Positions 1-11,549 of a stretch of 64,000 nucleotides of DNA are shown piece after piece. Position numbers and translations under genes: made by a program. This stretch comes from Blastomyces gilchristii SLH14081 (taxonomy: Eukaryota; Ascomycota; Eurotiomycetes; Onygenales; Ajellomycetaceae). A model generated the notes under the pieces. It made no database searches and was not told where the DNA came from. It saw nothing but the letters and a program-made list of their open reading frames with translations. The DNA is taken from NCBI RefSeq assembly GCF_000003855.2, contig NW_003101682.1, positions 1 through 64,000 of the forward strand, given 5' to 3'. Positions within the stretch are counted from its first letter, which is position 1; the number at the start of each line of letters is the position of its first letter.

Positions 1-250
1 ATTTGATAATAGATTTAATTCAATAGAATGCTCATTCTGTAATATAAATGAGAATTCTGAGTATATTGTAATACACTGTGCATTATACAATAGTCTCAGA
101 GTCAGATTAAAAGAGAAGTATAATCTAAATTAATTAAATATGAGATTCTTATTCTCAACTGAGACAGGAATTAAATACTTAATAGACTTTCTATCAGAAA
201 CTCAAGCAGTTACAAGAAAATGACTAAATTCAGAAATATCTGAATATGAA
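1..250 (+). pseudogene. LINE-type reverse transcriptase C-terminal tail, fragment
   Basis: Reading from base 2 gives about 40 open codons with a Cys-x2-Cys pair (bases 29-40), then an acidic stretch, then His-Cys and a run of basic and aromatic residues. This matches the Cys-rich tail of Tad/I-like non-LTR retrotransposon proteins (consensus CxxC, E-T-x-x-H, then C-P-x-[YF]). The usual first His is Tyr here, as expected of a decayed copy. After a stop at about 132 the frame resumes with helical sequence and more stops. The rest of the element lies left of the window. The family call rests on this short motif only. Confidence 0.45.
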
Positions 251-656
251 GAGGAGAAAATCAATCAGATATAGTCTGTTAAAACAGCTATATACTACCT
301 TTTAATAATTTGTTTTGTTACAGTCTCTCTTTACTTTATCTTTTTCTTTCAATTTCTTTCTATCTATCTACTTAATGTGTCTATCTTTAAGACTGCGTTC
401 TCTTTTCTTTTATCATGATATTGTCAAATGATTTCAAAGTATCAGAAGATGTTAAAATACTGCAATTTGTAAACAGTTTTTATATTCTGAGCTGGAATTT
501 TCTGATTTTGTATATCTGAAATTGATGAATGTATAATAGTTAACTTTACAGATATAGAAAAAACCCTGAGAACTTTTAGTTCTCAGATAGATATCATAGT
601 CTCTGACTGCATACATCTATAATTGAAGAATAATAATAATAATAATAATATATAAC
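251..656. other. AT-rich tail region with (AAT)n microsatellite
   Basis: No gene is visible. T-rich low-complexity sequence follows the LINE tail, and a run of AAT units occupies about 630-652. It ends in the ATAAC (652-656) that is the left target duplication of element E1. Confidence 0.6.
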
Positions 657-1019
657 TGTGGTGGGCTGCGCCCAATCAATCATATAAACTATTCTGTTAC
701 ACTTCACAGATTTCAACTGCTTCATTCTTGAACACATACACTCTGATTCTCAGCCATTCTTGATCACCGATCCTCGGCCGCCACAAACACGTATGCTCTG
801 ATTCTTGACCATTCTCAATCACTGATTCTTAGCTGCTACTAATACATATAGATTCTTCCGCCCTGAAGCTTCACTGCATATATCATCACATACATGTATA
901 AATATTCACTTTAATTACTGATTCTCACACTTTCTCTTTCTTATCCTTCTCTAACATTTTTCTCTTTGTTATATAAGACCTATATATTATACTGATCTAT
1001 TCAGTGTAGGCCTCTTACA
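657..1019 (+). repeat. 5' LTR of element E1
   Basis: A 363-bp LTR that begins TGTGGTGGGCTGCGCC and ends GGCCTCTTACA. It matches 6017-6379 and, in reverse, 46667-47009 and 52118-52460. It holds several diverged copies of a motif like CTCTGATTCTCAGCCATTCTTGAT, some with CpG kept and some with TpG/CpA, so it shows the decay pattern directly. Confidence 0.9.
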
Positions 1020-1295
1020 CTAGAAAAACATTCATCATCTCCTCATTAGAAATGATTATTCATTGAGAGATATCTGAATGTGTAATGATGTGTAAGAAAT
1101 AAAGAAACAGTTAAGAGTTAAGCAGATACTAAGTTCTCGGATAGAAGCTTGCTCATCAGTTACTCTGACTCTGTAATAAGATCTTACAAAGAGAGTAAGA
1201 TCTTACAAAGAGAATGTCAGTGAAAGATCTGAAAGTTCTGACTCTCAGATATATAAGATATTCATACAATTACAGATTCAATGATTGATATAATC

Positions 1296-2290
1296 ATGTC
1301 TAACAATAATATGAAACTCTTAAACACAAGTATAAACACAATGTCACAATGACTCTGAGCAATGTTGAAATTACAATAATAACAAATAGCTGATATACAT
1401 GCAACTCAACAACTTCAATATGAAGAGATTCAATGATTAACTCATGTGATTTCAACATCTACAGAATTGAATACAAAAGCACTGAAGAAATACTTAAATG
1501 CTCTAATATATTTCAATGCTTCTGATCTCACTCTCTACTAATCATGAAGAATGAAAATGCTTACAAAACTGAGTGTAGATGAAGATGCTATCAGTTTATT
1601 AATCAATCAAGATTGATATATCAATAAATGATTGAAGGATCACATGAAACAGAAGTTTCATTCATGAATAAAAGCATGCAAATCAGCATTGTGAATATCT
1701 GATAATATTATCAAATATCTTGATATTCTGTTCTGAGACACTGCCATGTAACAGAAAGTATTAGATTGATTACAGAGTGTTTGACAGAGGAACATTTCTC
1801 TTACAACATTCATCTCTGACTTTAACATCAAGATCTTAGAAGCAGGTCATCAATCTTGAAAGAATCAAATGAAGATTAACATGCTTAAGAAGATATTAAC
1901 TTTTGAACTCTTACAGACTCTTATAAGCATAAACAAAGACTCAACTTATAAAGGCTTCTGCATACAGCTCTGGACATTGAATAATCATCTTATCAAGCTC
2001 AAGAGTATACAGAACAGTGGCAGAAGACATTACATCTCAGTCACTCATACACTCATGCTGCAGAATAACAATGATGCAGATGCTATGAATTGAGTAGACT
2101 CAAATGTCTATGTATAAACAAGAATCTCTGTCATCTGAACAGGCTTCTGAGTTTCTGAGATCACTTCTAAAGAACTTGCTGACCAATATTAACAAGAAGT
2201 GTGCATTAACTGTAACTGATCAGAGCATATTACTTGCAACTGCTAATCAGCCTACATATCTTCTCACTTAAGAGATGAATCAGTGTCTGT
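1296..2290 (+). pseudogene. E1 gag (nucleocapsid-type), decayed
   Basis: The ATG at 1296 starts a frame that, read through its stops, gives a helical Gag-like protein. It ends in a zinc knuckle C-x2-C-x4-H-x4-C at 2202-2243, with TGA in place of a residue between the second Cys and the His. Codons 1869-2093 remain open. E2 carries the same protein at about 50840-52080 on the minus strand. Gag would package the RNA in virus-like particles; this copy is broken. The start is the first ATG that fits the frame. Confidence 0.7.
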
Positions 2291-2443
2291 CCACGCCAAC
2301 CGCATTGCAGTGAAGAAAGATTCAGAAGATAATTACAAGAATGTCTCAATGAAACAGAGAAAAGATTAGCTTCTATTCAAATTTATAAACAGAAGCTTGA
2401 AGAGATCAGACAACAACAATTTAAAGAGAAAATGACAATGAAT

Positions 2444-5400
2444 GTAATTCTTGTATCTACTGTGATTGATAACATGTATAATATGAAAGCTATGATAGAC
2501 AGCGGTCTATGTCACTATGCAATGATAAAATCTTCAGTCATAAGATATCATAACCTTCAGTATATTCTCTTATCAAAACCCTGACTCCTTGCAGGATTTG
2601 ATGATTCAAAAGACATTTGTACTCATTACATGATGAAGTTAACTATAGATATGAGAGAACATCTACATGAAGATGCCTATATATATGAAGTTAATAATCT
2701 TGATTATGATCTTATGTTAGAACTTGTCTAGCTATCTGAACAAGGCATCTTGTTAAACACTTAAAACAGAAGCTTGATATTCTCTAACAATAATAGAATT
2801 CATGAAGATGATATTCATAAGACTATGAATCTGACACAGATCTCTGTCAATGCATATAAAATACTCTGAAAAAGAAGTCACTGACAGTGAGATTATATGA
2901 CAATATATTTCATCAGTCTGACTGATATCAAAAAGGCTCTAGAAAAGTTATTTCATATTACAATAACAGATTCTTATACAAAACTCTCTCAATAATATCA
3001 TGAATATCTAGATGTCTTCTGACAAGACAATATTACAAACATATCTTTCTTACAAGATTCTGAAGTGAATCACAGTATCAAGTTAGAGAAAAAGAATGAT
3101 AGGAACTCTGAATCATCATGAGACTCTCTTTATAATATATTTTAAGATGAACTTCTTCTTCTTCAAAAGACACTCAATAATCTGTTGAATAAAGAATTCA
3201 TACATGTTAGTAACTCTTCTGCCACAGCCTCTATTCTCTTTGTAAAGAAATCAGGTGAAGAACTTCAGTTCTGCATGAATTATCAAGAATTGAATAGATT
3301 AACAAAGAATGACTGTTATTCTTTATCTCTTATCAATGAAACTCTAACTCATATTGAACAAGCTCAATGATTTACAAAGTTAGATGTTATCATCATGTTT
3401 CATAAGATTTATATCACTGAAGAAGATGAGTGACTTACAGCATTTCAAACATAATATAATCTCTTTAAATAAGTAGTCACACTCTTTGAACTGATCAATG
3501 CTCTCAGTACATTTCAGAAGTATATTAACTGAGCACTTCAAGACTTTCTTGATGAATTCACATCTACTTATCTAGATAACATTTTTATCCTCACTGATAA
3601 ATTCAGAAAGAAATATCAAGAGTATGTGTAAAGAGTATTACAATGACTATGAGAAGCAGAACTATTAATTGATATTAATAAGTATGATTTCAAAGTCAAG
3701 AGTACTAAATACTTAGATTTTATTATAGAAGCTGATAAGAGAATCTGAATGAATTCTGAGAAGATCTCTGCTATTCTTGAATGAACGGCTCTGCACACTG
3801 TGAAAGATGTATGAAGCTTCATCAGATTTGCTAACTTCTATCAGTAATTTATATAAAACTTCTCAGATATTGTAAGATCACTTACAGAACTCACTAAGAA
3901 AGACTTAGTATTTCAATAATCAGTGAATACTGAAGCTGCATTTATACAGATAAAGAAGATGTTCATTAGTACTTCTCTACTGATAATATTTAATTCTGAT
4001 CATGAGACAGTTACTAAAGCTGATTTCTCTGACTATATAACAGAAGAAGTGATATTGTAATATAATGATGAAAATGTTCTACAATCATATATCTTCATAT
4101 TTAAGAAACTGAGTCTCACTGAATGCAATTATAAGATCTATGATAAGAAACTTCTTACAATTGTATACTATTTAGAAGAATGAGACTCTGAACTCTGAAG
4201 TGTCTTTGAATTTGAGATAGTCATAGATTATAAGAATCTTAAATACTTCACAATCACTTATAAACTCACTGAATGATAGATGCAATGATCTGAGTTCTTA
4301 AGTCACTTTCATTTTACAATATACTACTGTTCTGACAGTCAGAATTTGATGACAGATGCCCTCTCTCAATAAGAGTAAGATATGTTATTCAATGTAACAG
4401 ATACTCACTGAATGAACTGAGAGTACTGACTCTTGAATTTAAAGATACTAGTTGATTAAGATGAAACAGCTCACAGCACTATATATACTGCTTCAATTAG
4501 AACTGTCACTGATATCTCAACTTCTTCTGAATCTATATTAGATGAGCTATAGTATACAGCAGCTCAAACTGATAAACTTCTCTAAACACTCACTGAAGCA
4601 GTATGATAAGAAGTACTCTGATTTCTCTCAGAATTATATGTAAGAACTGACATCTCAGAATGTTCAATTGATGATAATAACACTGTATAATTGTATGAAT
4701 AATACTGAGTCTCTCACTTCAAATTCTTACACATCTGAATAATATAAGAGATGCATGATTTATATATGACTGATTATTCAGGCTGTGAATAACTGTATAG
4801 AATGATCTTCTGAGAGTTCTATTAACCTGAGATATTAAACAGTATCAGATACTTCATCTGAAACTGCAATCACTGTTCTTTCATTATCTTATGAAAGAAC
4901 TGTAGAAAAGATCTACTGAAATCACTCAATATTTCTGATAGAATCTGATAAGATGTAGTGATTGACTTCATTATTAATCTATCTGAGAGCAAGAATTGTA
5001 GAAATGTTCTAATCATCATGAATCAATTGAGCAAAGATATAATATTAAAATCTTGTGATAAAATGAATACTGAATAAGTCACTGAAGCTTTTCTATAGAG
5101 CTCATTCTATCAGATACATGAATTGCTGAGATCTATAGTATTGAATCAGAGATGTCAATTCATGAGCACTCTCTGAATAAGAATCTGTCAAGTTCTCAAG
5201 ATTACACACTGTCTGTTAACTGTCTATCACTCTGAGATTGATGATGTGTCAGAATGAATAATTCAGATTATGAAGAATTATCTTTATAAGTTCTATAACT
5301 ACTTATAAGATGATTAATATAATCTTCTTCTATATACAGAGATTGCTATCAACAGTTGAGATATTATTTCAACAGATATAAGCTCATTCTTTCTTACACA

Positions 5401-6000
5401 CAGATATCACATGAAAGTGTTGAATCTTCTAGAGATTACACAGTTCATACTGAACTCTCACAGTTTAATTTAAATCACTGATAATATAGTAATGAAGCTC
5501 TGAGATGCTCATGACTGAGCAGAGATTCTCATGATAACTGTGAAACAAGATGAAGAAGATTAAATCAATATCTGACAAGATCTCACAGAGCAGTATAAGA
5601 TAGAAGATCTTATGTAATTGAATCTTAAGAATATATGAATTATACATTCATCTTATACACTAGATTACTCTCATATCAGATATAATGTGATAGAAGTTCT
5701 AGATAGTCATAATTACTATCTTAACATATCATCAGAGATTTATAATGTCTTTCACACAAGCTTGCTTCATCATACTATCATTAATTCATTCTCTTCTCAA
5801 CTGACTTCTGATTGACAGTTATCAGAGATCATAGAAGAAGACAATGAACTTGAGTGAGAGATTGAAGATATTCTTGATAAGAGACTCTGCAGCTGCAGCT
5901 GACAATATCTTGTGAAATGAGTTAGCTATAATTAATCAATCTGAACTCTGAGTTCTGTGTTATTCAAAACAGCAGTTCTTGACTGATGAGAACTACTTCT
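2444..6000 (+). pseudogene. E1 pol: protease-RT-RNase H-integrase-chromodomain, decayed
   Basis: Domains appear in order through many stops. The aspartic protease has I-D-S-G at 2492-2506. RT fingers (F-V-K-K-S-G, then a degenerate C-V-D-Y-R-x-L-N) lie at about 3238-3300. The RT catalytic box reads Y-L-D-N-I at 3569-3583, so the second catalytic Asp is Asn, a G-to-A change. RNase H follows at about 3960-4280. The integrase zinc module has C-x2-C at 4865-4876, and the integrase core covers about 4950-5400. A chromodomain lies at about 5850-5960 with the E-x-E-I-E-D-I-L-D pattern followed by Q-Y-L-V-K. The chromodomain is the part known to direct chromoviruses to heterochromatin. Confidence 0.85.
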
Positions 6001-6016
6001 GAAAGAGAGAAGCTAA

Positions 6017-6379
6017 TGTGACAGGCTGCATCTGATCAATTATATAGACTATTCTGTTACACTTCACAGATTTCAACTACTTCATTCTTGAACATGTACA
6101 CTCTGATTCTCAGCCATTCTTGATCACTGACTCTCAGCCGTTATAAATGTATACACTCTGATTCTCAGCCATTCTTGATTGCCAATTCTCAGTCACTACT
6201 AACATATATAGATTCTTCCGCTCTGAAGCTTCACTGCATACATCATCATATACACATATAAATATTCACTTTCATCACTGATTCTCACACTTTCTCTTTC
6301 TTTTCCTTCTCTAATGTTTTTCTCTTTGTTATATAAGATCTATATATTATACTGATCTATTCGGCGTAGGCTTCTTACA
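6017..6379 (+). repeat. 3' LTR of element E1
   Basis: A 363-bp LTR, the same length as the 5' LTR. It starts TGTGACAGGCTGCATC where the 5' LTR has TGTGGTGGGCTGCGCC, so the differences are transitions at CpG/CpC. It ends GGCTTCTTACA and is followed by the target duplication ATAAC. Confidence 0.9.
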
Positions 6380-6650
6380 ATAACAAAGAGAAAAATGTTA
6401 GAGAAGGAAAGAAAGAGACAGTGTGAGAATCAGTGATTGAAGTGAATATTTATACATGTACATGATGATGTACACGGTGAAACTTCAGAGTGAAAGAATA
6501 GAGGTTTTTGTATACAGTGAAGCTTCGGAGCAGAAGAATAGAAATTCTGTAGATTTTCAGTCAAGAATCAGTGACTGAGAATCAGAGTGATAGAAATCTG
6601 TGAAGTGTAACAGAATAGTCTATATAATTGATCAGACATAGCCTGTCACA
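6380..6650 (-). repeat. Truncated E-family LTR that received E1
   Basis: Reverse-strand match to the E LTR, running from the ATAAC near the U3/R region out to the LTR's own 5' terminus (TGTGACAGG on the minus strand at 6650). The remaining ~50 bp of this LTR should lie left of E1 at about 600-656. Instead there is an AAT microsatellite, so the left part was lost or overwritten. E1 therefore sits inside an older LTR of its own family. Confidence 0.75.
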
Positions 6651-6909
6651 AATACTAACTTTGAAATAGAACTTATACATATTAATTATAACTAAAAATC
6701 AGATAAAACTGTATACTTATAGAACTGAATTTAATTACTATCTTTAAAATAATCTAATGAATTTATATATTAAATTAATTCTAAAGTTATAAAAAATTAT
6801 TAAGAGTATATATTTATCTATTATACTGATAATATGTAATATTTTAACAATTTCATTAATAGAGATGAGAATAAAGTGAAAGTTTAACTCAAACTGAGAT
6901 ATTAATTAC
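6651..6909. repeat. Dispersed repeat X, left copy
   Basis: About 253 bp of AT-rich sequence repeated in direct orientation at 37910-38162. Shared anchors include AATACTAACT at the start and GATGAGAATAAAGTGAAAGTT near the end. It directly abuts the hAT-like tip at 6910. The copies diverge by transitions. No coding content is seen and the identity of the repeat is unknown. Confidence 0.65.
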
Positions 6910-7280
6910 TAGACTGACTGTGTAATCATGTCTGAGATCAGGATCAAACTTTACAGTTATTATATTGTCTAAAAGCATTACTTCTAATCATGATTTATAT
7001 TTCTTACATTGATCTCAAATCATCTTATTTCAAATATTAAAGATCTCAGATTTACTTTTTAAATAAAAATCTAGTCTTAGATAAAGAATATGTTTAAATT
7101 CTTAGTTACATTTTCATTCTGATCTTATTATTGAGAATGACATTAAATGAGATTATGAAATTATTTCTTACTTATATAATATCATAACATAGTACTCATT
7201 TATTGAAAATTTAATAGAGAGTATTATTAAATATCATTACTTTTCTGAACATAGATTATAATTTATATAATTTTAATTAT

Positions 7281-7427
7281 AAAAAAAATATAAAATACAA
7301 AAAAAATAAAAAAATAAAAAATAAAACAAAAATAAGAAAAAATCACAATGAAAAAAAAAACAGAGAAAGAGAAAGAAAAAAAAATAAAATAAAAATAAAA
7401 AAATAAAAAATAAAAATAAAAAAAATC
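7281..7427. repeat. A-rich low-complexity tract
   Basis: Runs of A with interspersed T, C and G. The mirror tract, T-rich, is at 37315-37432 in the other arm, so it predates the arm duplication. Confidence 0.85.
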
Positions 7428-8531
7428 AAGATTACAGAGCTGCAGTACTCTTAAAATACTTACTTCTCAGAGTCTTTATAATATTTATTATTAACTGTGT
7501 ATCTCTTACAGTGAGAGTAACACAGTTATAATAATGTATTATCTAAATATTATCTAATAAATAATCAGTATATATCTGTATAAATGTGAATAATTAGAAA
7601 ATATACACTTAAAAAGTGTGATCAGAATGAACTCTGCTATCACTTGAATAATATCAAGAATAGAATACTGAAATTGATGATTTTCTTCATCAATTTCATG
7701 AATAAGATATGTGAAGATAATCTTGAGAAATATAAGATTTTCTGACTTCTGATAAAAACAGATCTTACAGAGAGACTATATTTTCATCATATCAGAGACT
7801 GAGTATTATTAAAAAGTGTTACTTTTATATAATACATATACACTTACTGTAGTAATTCATTCTCTGTATATATGACTGAGAGTTGTAGCTTTCTCACACT
7901 GTATAACTCTCTCTGAGATGCTGCTACTGATTTATAACTCACACAGTCTCTCAGTTCAGCATACACTGTATGTATGCAGCTCTGCATACTGAGATTATGT
8001 TAATTATTATGATCTGACATGGTACTTGCTTTTCACAGGCTATGTTTCATTTGATTGAAGAAGAGAGAGAGAGACATAACTGCTATTTTATTTAAAAGAG
8101 AGATGAGTAATTGAATCTGTAGAAGATAATTTGATTTCTTCTGTATTTGAAATTTGATTAGTCTATACTCTTCAATTTGAGAGTTTCTGAGAGTGTTTTA
8201 ATAGTTTTCATATCAGCTTGAAATTAGTGATTGATTGAAGAAGAGAAAAGAGAGAAGAAAGAAATGAGAATAGCTTATCTTTATAATATAAAAATAGAGA
8301 ATTGCTGCAATTATTCATTCTAGTAACAAAGATCTGTTTTCTGCATGTATCTCTGATACAGATTATATGATAACTGTATACAAAGAATATTAATAGTGCA
8401 TGTATTAAATGAAGATGATATTACTATATAACACTGTAGCTGTTTCTGTACATCTCTAAAAGCTGTTAATATTTTGTTTAAGTCTCTCTATATTTGATAA
8501 GTCAGTAATATATTTTAATACACTCTTTCTT

Positions 8532-8640
8532 TCATCATCATCATTATTATCATCATTATCACTATTATTATCATTATCATCATTACTATTATTATTATCA
8601 TTATCATTATCATCATTATTATTATCATAATTATTATATC
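8532..8640. repeat. CAT/ATT trinucleotide repeat
   Basis: About 110 bp of imperfect (CAT)n/(TAT)n units. The reverse-complement counterpart is at 14281-14366, and the lengths differ between arms. Confidence 0.85.
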
Positions 8641-8696
8641 ATTTCTAATTATCTCTTCTATCTTCATCTCTCTTCAATACTCACTGAAACTAATCA

Positions 8697-9498
8697 TGTC
8701 ATCTCTCTTTAAATATTCTGAAGTTCTGCAGACTATCAAGGCACGTGAGCATCATAACAGATTGAAGAGAGAGAAGAAGAAGATGTTTAAGTAAGAGAAA
8801 AAATATCTTGAAGAGACTCTGTAAGATAGTAAAATAATAATGATTTTAAGTAATACTTGTGATAGATTTAGACTGAACTAAGTATAGAAATAATGTGAAT
8901 AACACTGCCTGTAAGAGATTGAAAAAGAAGATAGTACAGAGTCTTATACAGTAGTGATGAGACTAGAAGAAGTTCTGAGAATAATTTAAGATTAAGATAA
9001 AGAGAGAGAGAGAGAAGAAGAGTATTACTATAAATAAATAGTAGTAGAAGAAGATTAAGAGAGTGTTAAAGCAGAAGATAAAGAAGTTAAATCTAATAAT
9101 TTTTTTATTTATTAAGAGATAATAATTTTTACTAATACTTTTATTCTCTAATTGATTAACAGAAGCTGATAGAGAAGAAGAGAATTAAAGACTTATTCAG
9201 ACCTTAAATATGCTTCATGATTTAGAATATTGAGAAGATAGCTCTGCTCTCTGAGTATATTAGTCTGCTTATCACTGAAGTGAAATCTGAGACAGTAGAT
9301 TAGAAAATACAGACTTTTAAGACACAGATTGATCTGACTGAGAGAGAGCAGCAGAAACTCTTCTCTGAGAAGATAATAGAGAGAGATTTTAAAATGATTA
9401 TTATCTCAGATAAGAAGAAGAAGAAGAAGAATAAGAATAAGAAATGAATTATAAAGAATAATAAGAAGAATGAGAAAGAGAAGAAAGATAATAAGTAG
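8697..9498 (+). pseudogene. Lys/Glu-rich coiled-coil protein relic (left arm)
   Basis: ATG at about 8695, then a frame rich in K, R and E with heptad-like spacing, broken by several stops. A likely intron (about 9086-9165, AT-rich, ending TTGATTAACAG) separates it from a second helical part that ends in poly-Lys/Asn. The same gene lies in the other arm on the minus strand (13357-14232). No known domain was recognised. It is the only gene-like content of the arms, so it may belong to the element that made them. Confidence 0.45.
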
Positions 9499-9907
9499 AA
9501 AAAGTTTTTTTTCTTTTTATATTAGTTAGTTATAAGTTCATAATTATTAATAATTAAAATTAATTTTAAGTTTTTAAAAATTATTGTACAAGTTGTAATC
9601 AATGTCAGAAATAATATATATATATATATTTAACTATCATAATTCACAAATCACTATAATGTATAAGGATCAACATTTTTTCAATAGTGATATTTATAAT
9701 ATTAATATATTTTTAATAATATTATCTGATAATGTAATTTAATAACACTCTCTTTCACAATATTAATATATTTCAAGAAATATGACAGAAATTAATCAAG
9801 ATTATTTATTTACTTTTATATATTGATAATATTCAATCTGAGTTAGTACTAAAATTATAACTAAGCTAAGAAAGAAGATTATTTTCTCTTATAATAATTC
9901 TTTTTAT

Positions 9908-10413
9908 TGTTACGCTTCTGACCGCGACAAGACCTTGTTGCGGTTTCACACGGCTCATTACTTTCATGTGAATGATTTCATTCATTTCACAGATTATTTA
10001 AACCGGTTTTCAACCACTCTATAACATCATTCAGATATAATATAGAAAGAACTGATTGATAAATATGAGAATCTCACTTCTATATAAGGTCAGCAGATTA
10101 CTCTTTTATAATAGTGAGATGTCACTGAGGTATTACTTCAGCTATTCTTACTCATGAAATGAGAGAAGAGTATTCACTCATTATCTATATAGAATAGCTA
10201 GATGCTGACTTCTGATTAAAGAAGTCAGTGATTTATTTTTCTTTTACTGAAATATATATAAGAGTTACTGCATTTTTTATACAATCTTCTTAGTATACTA
10301 AATACTATATCTGTGATATTCTTGCAATAACTCTGTAATTCATGAGCTTGCTATTTAAGTAAGATAGTTAAGTCTACTTATATAACTTCTCAAATAACTA
10401 TCTCTATACAACA
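9908..10413 (+). repeat. Probable 5' LTR of element D
   Basis: Begins TGTTACGCTTCTGACC after an AT-rich flank and retains CpG-rich sequence (GACCGCGACAAGACC) for ~50 bp before becoming decayed. The end at 10413 (ATACAACA) is chosen because it mirrors the TGTT start. No second copy is in the window, so the boundaries are provisional. It lies directly upstream of a gypsy gag. Confidence 0.45.
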
Positions 10414-10689
10414 CTGCTGACTAGTTACTGCTTTGATTTCATTATGTTATAATTCAAATTACTTAATCTGATTACAAGTTTGAATCAGTTAAGCTCTATT
10501 AATGAATTAATATAGTCTCACACATCTGTGCTGAGACTGATCTGATCTCACTCTCTGAGAGAAACTTCACATCATCTTCTAGAGTATGTACATCTCTATC
10601 TTGACAGAAATCTGAGATTTCTGAACTCACTGTATATTTTAGCATAGTATTTTCAACTATTCTGTCATCACTGCAGCCTCTACACATCT

Positions 10690-11460
10690 GCATCTATTAT
10701 AAAGATAGAGAGATTAAGATTGAAGATTCTCTGAATTATAAGAGAAATATATTATCTGAATTTCACAACTTTACTTGTATTCTTGAACAGAAATTTCATC
10801 TTAATCTGAGCCAGTTTAATACTCATAAGATATAAGTAATATACACTATCAATCTTCTTGAAGGCATCTCTGCAACTACTTGAGTTATTAAGAAGAGAGA
10901 GCTTGAGTGTATCAATGCTATCATAAGTTAGAAAGAATTCAAAGACTTTCTACTAAATCAGATTGAAGATTATCACAACTGCAGCTTTACAGTGATACAG
11001 TGTTTCAACTCATTATATTAATAAGATGATGAGAATCCTTCTGATTTCAATACAAGATTTGAAGAATATTGAGAGAAATTGACTGATAATTTGAATTAAT
11101 TAAAAACATAGCTTTATCTCATGAAACTGACTTACAAGATATAGACAATGATATCACAGTATCAGAGTTCATCAATTAATTACACTGAGCTTGTCAATTT
11201 AGCTCTCTGAATCTATTTGAATAATTAATACTCTGAGAAAAAGATTAATAAGATCTCTTCTAAGTAATTAATGATAAGATCTAAACAGTGCTGTGACAGC
11301 TCTGATGCAGAGAATGCAAAGAAGAATTTCAAGTGTTTCAATTGTTCACTTACTGTGAAGAAATATTAAAAAAGATTTGATAAAGATCTCTGCTTCAACT
11401 ATGAAGCTGATAATCACTATACTAGTGATTATAAGAAGCTGAAGAAGAGAAGAAACTGAG
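10690..11460 (+). pseudogene. Element D gag, decayed
   Basis: Read through stops, the frame gives a Retrotrans_gag-like helical domain, including a stretch of the F-x-x-R-F-E-E-Y-W type at about 11050. It ends in a zinc knuckle at about 11391-11435, where C-F-N-C has become C-F-N-Y and the last Cys is also Tyr. Both are G-to-A changes. Stops are mainly TGA and TAA. The sequence is clearly different from the gags of E, B and A. Confidence 0.7.
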
Positions 11461-11549
11461 AAAATATCTTCTTAAGATTAACTTCTCTTCTGACAAATGT
11501 ATCTACAGAAGATAAAGAAGAGAAAGAAATGAAGAATTGATAATTCTTA

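Larger units (their letters stand above)
657..6379 (+). mobile_element. Element E1: Ty3/gypsy chromovirus, full-length, decayed
   Basis: A 5723-bp LTR retrotransposon with 363-bp LTRs at both ends (TGTG...TTACA) and a perfect 5-bp target duplication ATAAC at 652-656 and 6380-6384. The internal order is gag with a CCHC knuckle, protease, RT, RNase H, integrase and chromodomain, which is typical of Ty3/gypsy chromoviruses. A purine tract (GAAAGAGAGAAG) lies just before the 3' LTR and confirms plus polarity. The reading frames carry dozens of stops, mostly TGA where Trp is expected, so it cannot be autonomous. E2 at 46667-52460 is the same family in the opposite orientation. Confidence 0.9.
6910..9752 (+). 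mobile_element. Left arm of a ~2.8-kb long-inverted-repeat element
   Basis: This arm is the reverse complement of 37155-37803 joined to 13097-15307, the right arm split by element B'. The match starts at a hAT-like tip (TAGACTGACTGTG) and ends at about AACACTCT (9752). It contains an A-rich tract, a CAT/ATT simple repeat and a coiled-coil gene relic. The tip and the first ~30 bp match the left end of the MITE at 18966. No 8-bp target duplication was found (left flank TTAATTAC, right flank ACTATCAG). It may be a foldback-type transposon or an old inverted duplication. Confidence 0.7.

Noticed and set aside
8532..8640. CRISPR-like or centromeric array
   Set aside because: It is a plain trinucleotide microsatellite without spacers; no CRISPR array or satellite array was seen anywhere in the window.
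10499..10693. 64-codon minus-strand frame near element D
   Set aside because: It lies in the untranslated leader and start of D gag on the other strand and has no relative elsewhere.
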